Assembly (NCBI GenBank): GCA_015064845.1 | Contig: SVRL01000014.1 | Location: 1-48,492, forward strand | Source: Oscillospiraceae bacterium | Lineage (GTDB): Bacteria > Bacillota > Clostridia > Oscillospirales > CAG-272 | DNA: 48,492 nucleotides | Reading direction: 5' to 3' | In this document: one piece after another, positions 34,251-43,240 of the stretch | Layout of the letters: every line of letters begins with the position of its first letter | Position numbering within the stretch: position 1 is the first letter of the stretch | The notes under the pieces: generated by a model | Seen by the model: the letters and a program-made list of their open reading frames with translations, nothing else | Told to the model about the DNA's origin: nothing | Database searches by the model: none | Translations under genes and position numbers: made by a program

Positions 34251-35971
34251 AAATCATGCTCCGTTATTTGAAGCCCTTTTACGGCAGAATGTCGGTAGGG
34301 CTGATAATCAAGATCGCGGGTACGCTCGTGGAGCTTTTGCTTCCGTACATACTCAGCCACATCCTTAAAACTGTCGTTGTTTCTCAGGATGTCGTGGAAA
34401 TTGTCAAATGGGGCGGTTTAATGATTCTCTGCGCGGCAGTAGCTTGCGTACTGAATATCATTGCCAACCGTATGGCAGCCAAAGTTTCGCGTAATTTTTC
34501 TGAAAAAGTCCGCCACGATTTGTTTTCTCATACGCTCCGTCTTTCTGCAGCGCAAACGGACAAATTTACAATTCCTTCTCTCGAATCTCGTATTACAACC
34601 GACACTTACAACCTGCATAGCTTTGTCGGTATGATGCAGAGAATGGGCGTTCGCGCACCGATTCTTCTCATTGGCGGTCTTGCCATCACTCTTTTGATGG
34701 ACACCTATCTTGCTCTTGTCATGATTGCCGTGCTTCCCTTTATTTTCGTTACCATTTACTTCATTTCCAAAAAGGGAATCCCGCTCTATGCCAAAGTACA
34801 AAATTCTGTTGACCGCATGGTTCGTGTAGTCAGAGAAGATACACAAGGCATCCGAGTTATCAAAGCACTCTACAAAACGGAATACGAACACCATCGTTAC
34901 GATAAAGTCAACAAAGAGCTTTCACATGATGAACGCCATGCAGGTACGATCATGAGTGCTGCCAATCCCGTCATGACACTCTTGATGAATGCAGGAATAA
35001 CGGCAGTTGTGGCGCTCAGTGCTTCCCGTGTTGCAAACCATACGTCCGATCCCGAAACCGTCATTGCATTCATGCAGTACTTTACCCTTATTTCCATGGC
35101 GATGATGTCTGTTTCCAGAATTTTCGTTATGTATACCAAGAGTGCTGCATCTGCAAAACGTATCGCAGAAGTCATCGACGCACATGAAGAGATTAATGTG
35201 TGCAGTGAACTTGAATTTCCTCCCATCAAGAGTGATTCACTTATCGAATTCGATCATGTTACGTTCTCCTATAAAGGCAAACATCCAAACCTTGAGAATA
35301 TCAGTTTCTCCCTAAAAAAAGGTGAATCCCTTGGCATCATCGGCGCAACCGGCAGTAGTAAAACGACACTCATTCGTCTTCTCCTCCGTTTCTACGATGC
35401 AGATGAGGGCACCGTGCGTATTAACGGCAGAGACATCCGTACAATTCCAAAGGACGAGCTTTACGCAATGTTTGGAATAGCACTACAGCACGATTTTCTC
35501 TACGCCGATACGGTTTTGGAAAATATTAATCTCGGCAGAGGACTGTCTCCCGCTCAGATTGCAAGAGCTGCAAAAATCGCGCAGGCAGAGGACTTTATCC
35601 TTGCTTTTCCTGATGGATACACACATATGCTTTCCCAAAAAGCGACCAATATCTCCGGCGGGCAGAAACAACGTCTTTTGATTTCTCGCGCCATAGCGGG
35701 CAATCCGCAGATTCTCGTACTGGATGACAGTTCCTCTGCGCTCGACTATAAAACGGATGCCAATCTGCGTCGTGCACTAAAGGAAAATTTGACGGATACA
35801 ACAGTTGTTACTGTCGCTCAACGTGTAAGTTCCGTCAAAGACAGCGATCTGATCCTCGTGCTCGATGACGGCAAGATCATCGGCGCGGGTAAACATGAAG
35901 AACTATTGGAATCCTGCTTGCCTTACCGTGAAATCAGTGAATCTCAGATGGGAGGTGCCATCGTTGAATAG
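34247..35971 (+). CDS. ABC exporter half-transporter, degenerate-site subunit
   Basis: This is a multidrug-type ABC exporter half with six membrane helices (about residues 1-310) and a C-terminal ATPase. Walker A reads GATGSSKTT (366-374), with Ser where Gly is usual. The signature is SGGQKQR. Walker B ends LDDSS, so Asp replaces the catalytic Glu, and Q525 (VAQRV) replaces the H-loop His. These changes mark it as the subunit supplying the inactive ATP site of a heterodimer. It overlaps marR by 4 bases and the second subunit by 8 bases. The substrate is not known. Its base composition is richer in G+C than the left part of the window. Confidence 0.93.
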   Translation: MKIMLRYLKPFYGRMSVGLIIKIAGTLVELLLPYILSHILKTVVVSQDVVEIVKWGGLMILCAAVACVLNIIANRMAAKVSRNFSEKVRHDLFSHTLRLSAAQTDKFTIPSLESRITTDTYNLHSFVGMMQRMGVRAPILLIGGLAITLLMDTYLALVMIAVLPFIFVTIYFISKKGIPLYAKVQNSVDRMVRVVREDTQGIRVIKALYKTEYEHHRYDKVNKELSHDERHAGTIMSAANPVMTLLMNAGITAVVALSASRVANHTSDPETVIAFMQYFTLISMAMMSVSRIFVMYTKSAASAKRIAEVIDAHEEINVCSELEFPPIKSDSLIEFDHVTFSYKGKHPNLENISFSLKKGESLGIIGATGSSKTTLIRLLLRFYDADEGTVRINGRDIRTIPKDELYAMFGIALQHDFLYADTVLENINLGRGLSPAQIARAAKIAQAEDFILAFPDGYTHMLSQKATNISGGQKQRLLISRAIAGNPQILVLDDSSSALDYKTDANLRRALKENLTDTTVVTVAQRVSSVKDSDLILVLDDGKIIGAGKHEELLESCLPYREISESQMGGAIVE

Positions 35972-37805
35972 AGGTTTTAATCGCGATCCCCGATTTGAAA
36001 ACAACCCCAACAAAAGGGATGAAACTAAACTCGACCGCAAAACGACAGGCAAAATATTGAAACGACTTTTCGGTTATGTCATGAAGGAATGGCCGCTTTT
36101 CATTTGCGCACTCATCCTTACGTTTCTTTCCAATCAGCTTTCTCTACTAGGTCCCCGTTTTTCCGGTGAAGCCATTGATGCTATTGCCGCAGAAGGCGGT
36201 GTACAGTTTGATCTCGTTTGGGAAAATGTCACTCGCATGCTGATTTGTTACGCTTGCTCCGCTGTTGCAGCATATTTTCTTGCCATTTTGATGATCCGTC
36301 TTTCCCAGAGGATTGTTTACAAAATGCGCAAACAACTTTTTGAAAAGTTAACTTCTCTCCCTGTCAATTATTTCGACACTCATGCAACGGGCGACATTAT
36401 TAGCCGTATTTCCTACGATGTGGATACGGTTAACGCATCTCTTTCGCACGACCTTGTTCAGGTCATGACCAGTGTATATACCGTCGTTGGTTCCTTGATC
36501 TTCATGTGGCAGATTTCTAAGCCGATGATTCTCGTTTTCGTCATCACTGTTCCGATCTCAATCATCTTCACACGCTATCGCTCTAAAAAGGTGCGTCCGC
36601 TTACCCGTAAGCGCTCCCGTATGCTCGGCGAGCTGAATGGTTATGCGGAAGAAATGATCTCCGGTTGCCGCACTATTCAGGGTTATCACCGTGAGGAGGA
36701 GATCGGAAAACGCTTCGACAAAAAGAATGAAGAAGCGATGGATGCCTACTATAACGCAGAATTCTACGGTGCAGCACTCGGTCCCTCCGTCAACTTTATC
36801 AATAATCTTTCCATTTCTTTGGTTATGATTTTCGGCGGTATTCTTTATATGTATTCCCAAAGCGGCATCGTCAAAGAAGCTTCTATCTTTTTCATTACGC
36901 TCGGCGGTATTGCCAAATTTGTCCAATATTCCCGTAAGTTTGCAGGACCGATCAACGAATTTGCAAATATTCTCCATGAATTCCAGTCTGCATTCTCCGC
37001 GGCAGAACGTGTATTCCGTGTCATTGATGAAGGTCCCGAAACACCGGATAGCACCGATGCCAAAGCACTCCCCACAGTTTCAGGTAAAGTTGAGTTAAAA
37101 AACGTTACCTTTGGTTACACACCCGAAAAAACAATTCTTAAAAACGTCTCTGTTTGTGCAAAGCCGGGGAAAACGATTGCGATTGTCGGTCCTACAGGCG
37201 CAGGAAAAACCACGATCATCAACTTGCTCATGCGTTTTTATGATGTGAACGACGGGGCAATTTACGTAGACGGCCATGAAATCCGTGACATCAAACGCAA
37301 CTCTTTGCGCCATGCATATACGATGGTTTTGCAGGATACATGGCTTTTTCATGGTACTATTTACGATAATATCGTTTATGGTAAAGAAAACGCAACCTTT
37401 GAGGAAGTCAAAGCTGCAGCAAAAGCTGCTCGTATTGATTCTTATATAGAACGCTTGCCCGATGGTTATAATACGATTCTTTCCGATGAGGGCGTAAATA
37501 TTTCCAAGGGACAGCGCCAGCTCATTACCATTGCGCGTGCTATCCTTTCCGATTCACCCATGCTGATCATGGACGAAGCCACCTCTAACGTCGACTCACG
37601 TACGGAAATCAAGATTCAAGAAGCTTTGAATGAACTTATGGCTTCCCGTACCTGCTTCATCATTGCACACCGACTCTCAACCATTCAGAATGCGGACACT
37701 ATTCTCGTTCTTCAGAATGGAGAAATTACAGAACAGGGCAATCATGAAGAACTTATGCGCAAGGGCGGTTTCTACAGTACGCTTTATAATTCCCAGTTTA
37801 CCTAA
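35964..37805 (+). CDS. ABC exporter half-transporter, catalytic-site subunit
   Basis: This is the partner of the preceding subunit. Membrane helices span about residues 30-330. The ATPase has canonical Walker A GPTGAGKTT (409-417) and Walker B LIMDEATS with catalytic E538. The H-loop in IIAHRLST is intact, but the signature motif is altered to SKGQRQ. Together with the altered residues of the first subunit, this gives one active and one degenerate ATP site, as in TM287/288-like exporters. I chose TTG at 35964, eight bases after GGGAGG, over an overlapping GTG; the start is not certain. A terminator follows at 37844-37875. Confidence 0.92.
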   Translation: MNRGFNRDPRFENNPNKRDETKLDRKTTGKILKRLFGYVMKEWPLFICALILTFLSNQLSLLGPRFSGEAIDAIAAEGGVQFDLVWENVTRMLICYACSAVAAYFLAILMIRLSQRIVYKMRKQLFEKLTSLPVNYFDTHATGDIISRISYDVDTVNASLSHDLVQVMTSVYTVVGSLIFMWQISKPMILVFVITVPISIIFTRYRSKKVRPLTRKRSRMLGELNGYAEEMISGCRTIQGYHREEEIGKRFDKKNEEAMDAYYNAEFYGAALGPSVNFINNLSISLVMIFGGILYMYSQSGIVKEASIFFITLGGIAKFVQYSRKFAGPINEFANILHEFQSAFSAAERVFRVIDEGPETPDSTDAKALPTVSGKVELKNVTFGYTPEKTILKNVSVCAKPGKTIAIVGPTGAGKTTIINLLMRFYDVNDGAIYVDGHEIRDIKRNSLRHAYTMVLQDTWLFHGTIYDNIVYGKENATFEEVKAAAKAARIDSYIERLPDGYNTILSDEGVNISKGQRQLITIARAILSDSPMLIMDEATSNVDSRTEIKIQEALNELMASRTCFIIAHRLSTIQNADTILVLQNGEITEQGNHEELMRKGGFYSTLYNSQFT

Positions 37806-37843
37806 TCGTAAAATCAGCAAACTGACTTGTTGATTTCCATCAG

Positions 37844-37875
37844 AAAAGGCGGTGTCATATCGGGCATCGCCTTTT
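37844..37875 (+). terminator. Intrinsic terminator of the ABC exporter operon
   Basis: AAAAGGCGGTG (37844-37854) pairs with CATCGCCTTTT (37865-37875), with one G-U pair, ending in T residues. It lies 38 bases after the second ABC gene. Confidence 0.8.
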
Positions 37876-37912
37876 AATATAAATCAGTGCTTCATATTGA
37901 AAGGAGCTTTCT

Positions 37913-38776
37913 ATGTCCCGCATTAGACTTATGACACACAACGTTTGGAATAAAGATTTCAATTCTCCCGAATGGAAAGAGAAAAACGAAGACTGCTCCG
38001 CTCTCGCTCGTGTATGGGGTCATTTGCGCGTATATCGTGAAACCATACCCGATATCATCGGAGGACAGGAATTTTCTGCTCTTATGGCAGACCTTTTGAA
38101 ACAAGGTTTTGAAGATGAAAATAAAAACTATGCTTTGATATGGGGAAGATTTACGCCGATTCTTTATCGCGCGGATAAATTTGAACTATTGGACAGCGCT
38201 TTCGGAACGTATCCCGAAAAAATCGAAGGTTTTGAAGGTTCTTTTAATGACAGTAAATCCAAATCGTGGAATCTCGGCGTTTTCCGTATCAAGGAAAACG
38301 GAAAATGTTTTATCTTTGCTACAACGCATCTTTGGTGGAAAAAATCTCCGTCCGAAACACAATCATTCGGAAACACGAAATTTCAACCGGGTTCGGACGA
38401 AGAAAGAGAGCATCAAATTGCTATACTTGCAAACAAAATGAAAGAATACCGCGCAAAATATTACTGTCCTGCAGTGTTGGTCGGAGATTTGAATACCGAT
38501 TATCATTCAAAAGCCGTACAGTATCTTTTAAAAAACGGATTCCGCCACGCGCATGATATTGCCACAGAATATGCTGAGGAAAGCATCGGTTATCACGATT
38601 GTTTTCCTTGGGGTTATGAAACGAAATATTATGACAGTCCGTTTGAAAAAGCAATTGACCATATTTTTGTCATCGAAGAAGTTGATGGTTCAGTCAAACG
38701 CTTTGAACGCTATTCCCCCGATTATTATTTCCCTATCTCTGACCATTCGCCCGCTTATATTGACATCGAATTCTGA
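37913..38776 (+). CDS. Endonuclease/exonuclease/phosphatase-family protein
   Basis: The 287-residue product belongs to the metal-dependent DNase I-like fold, which includes nucleases, sphingomyelinases and inositol phosphatases. Visible landmarks are RLMTHNVWN at the N-terminus (metal-binding Asn), IIGGQEF (catalytic Glu), ATTHLWWKK, VGDLNTDYHSKA (Asp/Asn pair) and the C-terminal SDHSPAYIDIEF (Asp-His). All key positions are present. There is no signal peptide, so it acts inside the cell. It starts at ATG after GAAAGGAG, just downstream of the ABC operon terminator. I cannot choose the substrate class from sequence alone. Confidence 0.88.
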   Translation: MSRIRLMTHNVWNKDFNSPEWKEKNEDCSALARVWGHLRVYRETIPDIIGGQEFSALMADLLKQGFEDENKNYALIWGRFTPILYRADKFELLDSAFGTYPEKIEGFEGSFNDSKSKSWNLGVFRIKENGKCFIFATTHLWWKKSPSETQSFGNTKFQPGSDEEREHQIAILANKMKEYRAKYYCPAVLVGDLNTDYHSKAVQYLLKNGFRHAHDIATEYAEESIGYHDCFPWGYETKYYDSPFEKAIDHIFVIEEVDGSVKRFERYSPDYYFPISDHSPAYIDIEF

Positions 38777-38925
38777 CCATCCATTTTTCTATACTCTATT
38801 TCAAATTGTAAAACTGGGCAATGCTCACCGGAGTAACGGATTGCTGTAATTTGTGTGCTTGCCTGTCTAAGTTTTAATGTAAAACGGTAAAGTTGATTTT
38901 ACGCAATTTCCTGTAGCATAAAAAG

Positions 38926-38976
38926 CCCCTGCTTTATTTCCAAAACCGTTATTCGGTTTCGAATGAAAAGCAGGAG
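38926..38976. terminator. Bidirectional terminator between convergent genes
   Basis: CCCCTGCTTT (38926-38935) pairs with AAAGCAGGAG (38967-38976), with one mismatch, around a nested stem AAACCG/CGGTTT. T residues follow on both strands. It lies between the nuclease-fold gene and the lipase-like gene. Confidence 0.8.
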
Positions 38977-38999
38977 TTTTCTATTTATATCGATAACAT

Positions 39000-40328
39000 T
39001 TATAATCCTCGTTTACGCAGATCGCTCACAAGCTCCGTATAGAAAGCACGCACGTCAAAATCACGGATATTTTCACGATTTAAATCAATCATATCGCCGT
39101 GAGAGATTCCACGATTACCTTCAGTTCTCAAAAGCGTATATTTCTCCCCCCAGGCAAATGAGTTCTCTCCTACCAGTCCATCGTTTTCTCCGTCAAAATT
39201 TTTAACGTACCGATATGAAAGATTCAGCGGGAATTTTCCTTTGCGCGGATGACTCATGACCGAACCGATACTCTGTGCGTATATATCATTTGGAAAAACG
39301 AGCTTTTTGTTGCGTTCTTCACAAACAGAAGCCGTCAAATCACCGACTGCCGCCAAAAAATCAGGCGTTTCATCTCCCAATGCGGTAAGTGTTACATTAT
39401 AGGCATGAGCAACCTTATTTTTGACTTTTTCAGGGATGGCAAACAAAAGCTTTTCGGCAAACAGACAACCTCTATGCGGTGTATTTACTGTTGTCAGCGA
39501 AGCCACATACGGAGCAAGACCCAATTCCGATATTGCGTAACGGCAATCTAAGCCACCTTTGGAATGCGCGATAATATTGACTTTTCCGTACGGGGAACGC
39601 TCTGCAATCAGCTTGATTCTTGCCGTCAACTCCTTCGCGCTGTTTTCTACTGTCAATGCCGATTGATGCTGTCCGTAATAAACGGTTGCGCCGTGTAATT
39701 TAAGCGTTTTCGGTATTCTTCCCCAGTAATTGAATAAAATACTATCGCGGAAAAAAATCCCGTGAACAAGAACAATCGGATATTTCGTTTTACAAATTTC
39801 AGCAAGTTTCGGATCGTAAGATATACGCTCTTTTTGAATTTCAAACTCAATTTCTTCTGATGTAACATTGATAATCTTAGTCAGAACGATCAAATTCAAA
39901 ACAGGAATCATACCGCAAAGAGCACCGATTACGCGCCATTTGATGCCCATTTGCACGGAGGTAGCGTATACGCAAAGAATACCATTCCAAAAAACAACTG
40001 CACTTGCAAGCGTACAATACAGTGCGCTGAATATCAAATCCATATAAGCACCGGGAAGCGTAAGAAATGCCAATATGACATGCCATACGACAGACGGTAT
40101 CAGTGAGCAAACAAAAAGTGTAAGCAGGAGTGTACCGTGATTGCATACTTTCAGGCGAAGTTTCTTTGTACCGCGCGGCTTCATCCCCGGAAAAGCATTC
40201 AATATGATGAAAAGCGGAATGATCACTATCAGTGAATATAGGTTTTGTTTTACGAGCATATAGCTGTTGAGCAAAACGACAAGCAAAATAAAATAAAAAA
40301 TATTGATTAGTGACAGATATCGTTTCAT
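39000..40328 (-). CDS. Membrane-anchored lipase-like alpha/beta hydrolase
   Basis: The 442-residue protein has four or five N-terminal membrane helices (about residues 5-22, 30-46, 65-95 and 110-150), then an alpha/beta hydrolase domain. It shows the oxyanion region PIVLVHGIFFRD, the nucleophile elbow AHSKGG with S256, TVNTPHRG, and candidate Asp (ENDGLVGE) and His (GISHGDMID) residues for the triad. The layout resembles triacylglycerol lipases that need a chaperone. I chose ATG at 40328 after AAGGAT over an earlier in-frame start, because only the shorter form begins with the basic tail and membrane helix. The substrate is not known. Confidence 0.82.
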   Translation of the reverse strand: MKRYLSLINIFYFILLVVLLNSYMLVKQNLYSLIVIIPLFIILNAFPGMKPRGTKKLRLKVCNHGTLLLTLFVCSLIPSVVWHVILAFLTLPGAYMDLIFSALYCTLASAVVFWNGILCVYATSVQMGIKWRVIGALCGMIPVLNLIVLTKIINVTSEEIEFEIQKERISYDPKLAEICKTKYPIVLVHGIFFRDSILFNYWGRIPKTLKLHGATVYYGQHQSALTVENSAKELTARIKLIAERSPYGKVNIIAHSKGGLDCRYAISELGLAPYVASLTTVNTPHRGCLFAEKLLFAIPEKVKNKVAHAYNVTLTALGDETPDFLAAVGDLTASVCEERNKKLVFPNDIYAQSIGSVMSHPRKGKFPLNLSYRYVKNFDGENDGLVGENSFAWGEKYTLLRTEGNRGISHGDMIDLNRENIRDFDVRAFYTELVSDLRKRGL

Positions 40329-40348
40329 TTTTGTATCCTTATGTAATT

Positions 40349-40813
40349 TTAAAAATATCGGGCGAAATATTCTTCCGTTTCGGGACAATATATGACCTTA
40401 AATAAATACTTATCATTCTCATCTCTGAAAACAATATATGAAATATTTCCGAGTCGAGGTCCACGCACGCGAAACGATACACCGGGCAAAATTTCCACTT
40501 TTTTGATTTCCTGAACGGAAATCGTTTTTTCTTTTTTGATGAAAAAATAATAATCTGCAATCATAATACAGTTCTCTTCTATTTGAACATAGGCCTTCCT
40601 TATATCAGATATGAAAGCAGACACAAAAACGTTCAAAAATATAAACGCACCTAAAATTATAATTCCCGGCATTACACTTTGAACGCTGATTGAAATAGCG
40701 ATTGCCATAAAAAGAAACAAAGCTGCAAACAAACCATAAGTCAAACCAAACAATCTCTTTACCAATTGCTTGGTCTCATATTTTGGCGTTTGATCATGTG
40801 TATGAAAAATCAT
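40349..40813 (-). CDS. Small two-helix membrane protein with PH-like domain
   Basis: The 154-residue product has two adjacent hydrophobic segments (about residues 24-46 and 50-68), then a beta-rich part (IRKAYVQIEENCIMIADYYFF, KTISVQEIKKVEILPGVSF). This part resembles bacterial PH-domain proteins of the YcxB/bPH type. This is a resemblance, not a firm family call. I chose ATG at 40813, seven bases after AAGGAG, over longer in-frame starts. It has its own promoter at 40851-40879 and lies 20 bases before the lipase-like gene, so the two are probably cotranscribed. Confidence 0.7.
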   Translation of the reverse strand: MIFHTHDQTPKYETKQLVKRLFGLTYGLFAALFLFMAIAISISVQSVMPGIIILGAFIFLNVFVSAFISDIRKAYVQIEENCIMIADYYFFIKKEKTISVQEIKKVEILPGVSFRVRGPRLGNISYIVFRDENDKYLFKVIYCPETEEYFARYF

Positions 40814-40850
40814 AGCATTTCTCCTTTTTGATTGATTTTGAGATGGTTTC

Positions 40851-40879
40851 ATTATATCATAAAAATAAAATCTTTTCAA
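40851..40879 (-). promoter_or_regulatory. Promoter of the PH-like and lipase genes
   Basis: Minus-strand TTGAAA (complement of 40874-40879) and TATAAT (complement of 40851-40856) have a 17-bp spacer and lie 38 bp before the start codon. It is divergent from the promoter at 40961. Confidence 0.78.
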
Positions 40880-40960
40880 TAACTAAACCGAAAACGAAGA
40901 AAAACTCCAAAAATTCCGCTTTTCGAAATTCTTTTTCCTCCTCGAATAAAAAATTCCACC

Positions 40961-40989
40961 TTGATTTTTCAAACGGAATATGCTACAAT
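40961..40989 (+). promoter_or_regulatory. Promoter of the URO-D-like gene
   Basis: TTGATT (40961-40966), a 17-bp spacer and an extended -10 TGC-TACAAT (TACAAT at 40984-40989) lie 40 bp before the ATG at 41029, which is preceded by AAAGAAAGG. Confidence 0.72.
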
Positions 40990-41028
40990 AAGTTCGAAAT
41001 ATTCTATCAAAAAGAAAGGTTTACTGAT

Positions 41029-42267
41029 ATGGAAATTGTTTCTTTGAAAGACCGTGAAATTTTGCGCGAACTTGCCATGCACAAAGTTTCTTTGGCAAAT
41101 TGCCGTCGCAATGACGAAATTCTTGCCATGTGGCATGCACAGGCAAAAGGTGTGCGCAATACACCGCCCGTACGCTTACTTTTTTCCAATTTTCCCGGAG
41201 AAGTTGTTACTTCCCGCTTGCGTTGTGAGGGAAAAGAGTCCAGAAAATTAGAGGCTCGTTTGCTGGCTTCCATGGTTGGCAGAGATCTTTTTGATGATGA
41301 CACGCCGATTTCCGACCGATTGGAAATATCTCTTTTCGCGGGCGCATATCCTTTCGGCGCACGTCCGAATCTGAAGCGTTCAAAAGACTCCATCGGTTTT
41401 CATATCGAACCGCTGACCGATGACATTGAAGAAGATTTCGAACTTTTCTGCGGCGGTACGTTTTCGGCAAATCCCGAAAAGACAAAAGAATATTGCACAT
41501 GGATAGATGAGATCATCGGCGATATTTTGCCAACCAAAATCATTATGGGGTCGCTGACAGGTGCAATTACAAATCCGCTCGTTATGCTTATCAACTTGGA
41601 AACGTATTATCTTTCGATGTATGATGCTCCAGAAACCTTACACAAAATTATGGATATGGCAACAAACGTCTACGAGCGTTACTATGACTTTTTGGAAGAA
41701 CAAAAGCTTTTGCTTCCCACAAATGATTTTTCTCCCGTTTGTCAGGAATCGTTCGGTTTTACCGATGAACTTCCGTCAAACGGAATCATTACTTCCACAA
41801 AACAAATGTGGGGATTCCTTGAATCGCAGGAAACAACGGCAGTTTCTCCCGAAACATATGGAGAATTCGTTTATCCATACCAAGACCGTCTTGTAAAACG
41901 ATTCGGTCTGCTGTCTTACGGTTGCTGTGAGCGAGTGGATGCGCTTTGGGAAGATTATCTTTCCAAATGGAAAAATCTGCGCAAGCTTTCTGTTTCTCCC
42001 TTCAATAACGAACGTCAAGTCGGAGAATATCTGCGCGGTTCCCGCGTGGTTTATTACAGTAAGCCCCGTGCGGAATTCGTTACCAATCCCGGTCCTCTTG
42101 ACGAAGAAGCGCTTCGCGTTTATTTCCGCGGCGTTGCCGAAGCAGCAAGCGGATGTCTTTTTGAAGTGGCACAACGTGAAGTCGGCACTATTTTCGGTGA
42201 TTTTAACCGCGGCAAACGCTATGTTGAAATTGCTAAAGAAACTATCGAAAAATATTGGAAACCTTAA
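41029..42267 (+). CDS. Uroporphyrinogen decarboxylase-fold protein (URO-D family, probably methyltransferase-like)
   Basis: The 412-residue product has the URO-D/MtaA barrel and resembles the many clostridial URO-D-like proteins that transfer methyl groups from corrinoids, rather than true HemE. It shows GSLTGAITNPLVML, TYYLSMYDAPETLHKIMD and GLLSYGCCERVDALWEDYL, with the C-C in the position where methyltransferase members often bind zinc; the catalytic residues are not proven. I chose ATG at 41029 on the basis of the ribosome binding site and promoter. No heme-pathway neighbour is present. A terminator follows. Confidence 0.75.
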   Translation: MEIVSLKDREILRELAMHKVSLANCRRNDEILAMWHAQAKGVRNTPPVRLLFSNFPGEVVTSRLRCEGKESRKLEARLLASMVGRDLFDDDTPISDRLEISLFAGAYPFGARPNLKRSKDSIGFHIEPLTDDIEEDFELFCGGTFSANPEKTKEYCTWIDEIIGDILPTKIIMGSLTGAITNPLVMLINLETYYLSMYDAPETLHKIMDMATNVYERYYDFLEEQKLLLPTNDFSPVCQESFGFTDELPSNGIITSTKQMWGFLESQETTAVSPETYGEFVYPYQDRLVKRFGLLSYGCCERVDALWEDYLSKWKNLRKLSVSPFNNERQVGEYLRGSRVVYYSKPRAEFVTNPGPLDEEALRVYFRGVAEAASGCLFEVAQREVGTIFGDFNRGKRYVEIAKETIEKYWKP

Positions 42268-42271
42268 TATC

Positions 42272-42307
42272 AAAAAGCAGAGAAATCTTTTGAAATCTCT
42301 GCTTTTT
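42272..42307. terminator. Bidirectional terminator between URO-D-like gene and lipoprotein gene
   Basis: AAAAAGCAGAGA (42272-42283) pairs perfectly with TCTCTGCTTTTT (42296-42307) around a 12-nt loop, with A and T runs that serve both strands. Confidence 0.9.
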
Positions 42308-42329
42308 CTTCATTTCTAACATTATTTCA

Positions 42330-42719
42330 TCAATAACAAGGAAAGTCAAAGCCGTATAAAGTCAGCATTTGTTTTAATTTCGCGTTTTCTTCCTCAGAAA
42401 TATTGAAATATTTGTCTTCTTCCAATAAATAAATCGTTGCGCAATCATCACATGCCAAACAAAAAGTCTGATTGTCGATCACAACCGCAATGTCTTTCGA
42501 AAAACCACAGGAAAGATTCTCGGAATATAGTACTTTTCCGTTTAATATTTCGGTTACCACACTTAAATCTTCTGCGGACATTTCCGTTTCTATGTTTTTA
42601 TCTCCATGAATAAAACGCAATTCGGCAGTAGTACTGTCTGAAATATCCACGACTGCGCAAGAGCATACAGAAATACTTAATATAAAACACATAACTAAGA
42701 AAATTATCTTTTTCATCAT
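42330..42719 (-). CDS. Small predicted lipoprotein of unknown function
   Basis: The 129-residue product begins with a typical lipoprotein signal (basic start, hydrophobic core to residue 18, and C19/C21 in SVCSCAVV; C21 is the best lipid anchor). A short mature domain follows, with DDCATIYLLEEDKYFNISEEE. I do not recognise a family. It lies two bases after the CPCC gene, whose end overlaps its GAGGG ribosome binding site, so it belongs to the same transcript. It is the last gene of the operon before the terminator. Confidence 0.72.
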   Translation of the reverse strand: MMKKIIFLVMCFILSISVCSCAVVDISDSTTAELRFIHGDKNIETEMSAEDLSVVTEILNGKVLYSENLSCGFSKDIAVVIDNQTFCLACDDCATIYLLEEDKYFNISEEENAKLKQMLTLYGFDFPCY

Positions 42720-42721
42720 GT

Positions 42722-43210
42722 TTATCCCTCATCATATTCAAAATAAATCTTGTACATTTCTTCCAGAAACGGAACAGAAAGCCGAACCTTGCTGTCCGGC
42801 AATACGGAGTCTACACCGCAATAAGGACATGTTGCCGTTTGTCCGCCTTTGTCATTGATATAATGTTCCGAAATCTGAAATTGATCAAAAATCTTAATGC
42901 AAAAAAAGCAACCGCATTTTTCGCTTCTCTCAATCTCCTTTTTATTGGACATAGAAAACTGATACCAATATTCACACTTTTCTTTCGCGGTTAATTCCGG
43001 GAAGCCATGTTTTTCCCAAACATACTCCGGATTTGCGTGGAGATACATTTCATATCTTAATCTATAATCCGCAATGGATAAATCTCCGTTTGGATGATAT
43101 ACCATGTCACTATCGCCGTTTTCCCAGCCGCAATACGAACAAATCTCATAATCACATTTTTGATGAAATTTTGTTTTTCCGCAAACCGGGCAATCAATCA
43201 TCATTTCCAT
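42722..43210 (-). CDS. CPCC-type zinc-knuckle protein
   Basis: The 162-residue product has one zinc knuckle at the N-terminus (C7/C10 with C24/C27, in DCPVCGK and CSYCGWEN). The conserved middle MVYHPNGDLSIADYRLRY follows, with the W-P/N-G-rich pattern of the CPCC family. A second cysteine set lies later (GCFFC and TCPYCG). Proteins of this kind are scattered in Firmicutes genomes and often lie in toxin-immunity arrays. The function is not established. It is preceded by AGAGGT and sits in the middle of the 47085-42330 operon. Confidence 0.75.
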   Translation of the reverse strand: MEMMIDCPVCGKTKFHQKCDYEICSYCGWENGDSDMVYHPNGDLSIADYRLRYEMYLHANPEYVWEKHGFPELTAKEKCEYWYQFSMSNKKEIERSEKCGCFFCIKIFDQFQISEHYINDKGGQTATCPYCGVDSVLPDSKVRLSVPFLEEMYKIYFEYDEG

Positions 43211-43240
43211 AAATATACCTCTTTTCTCAATTATTATTTG

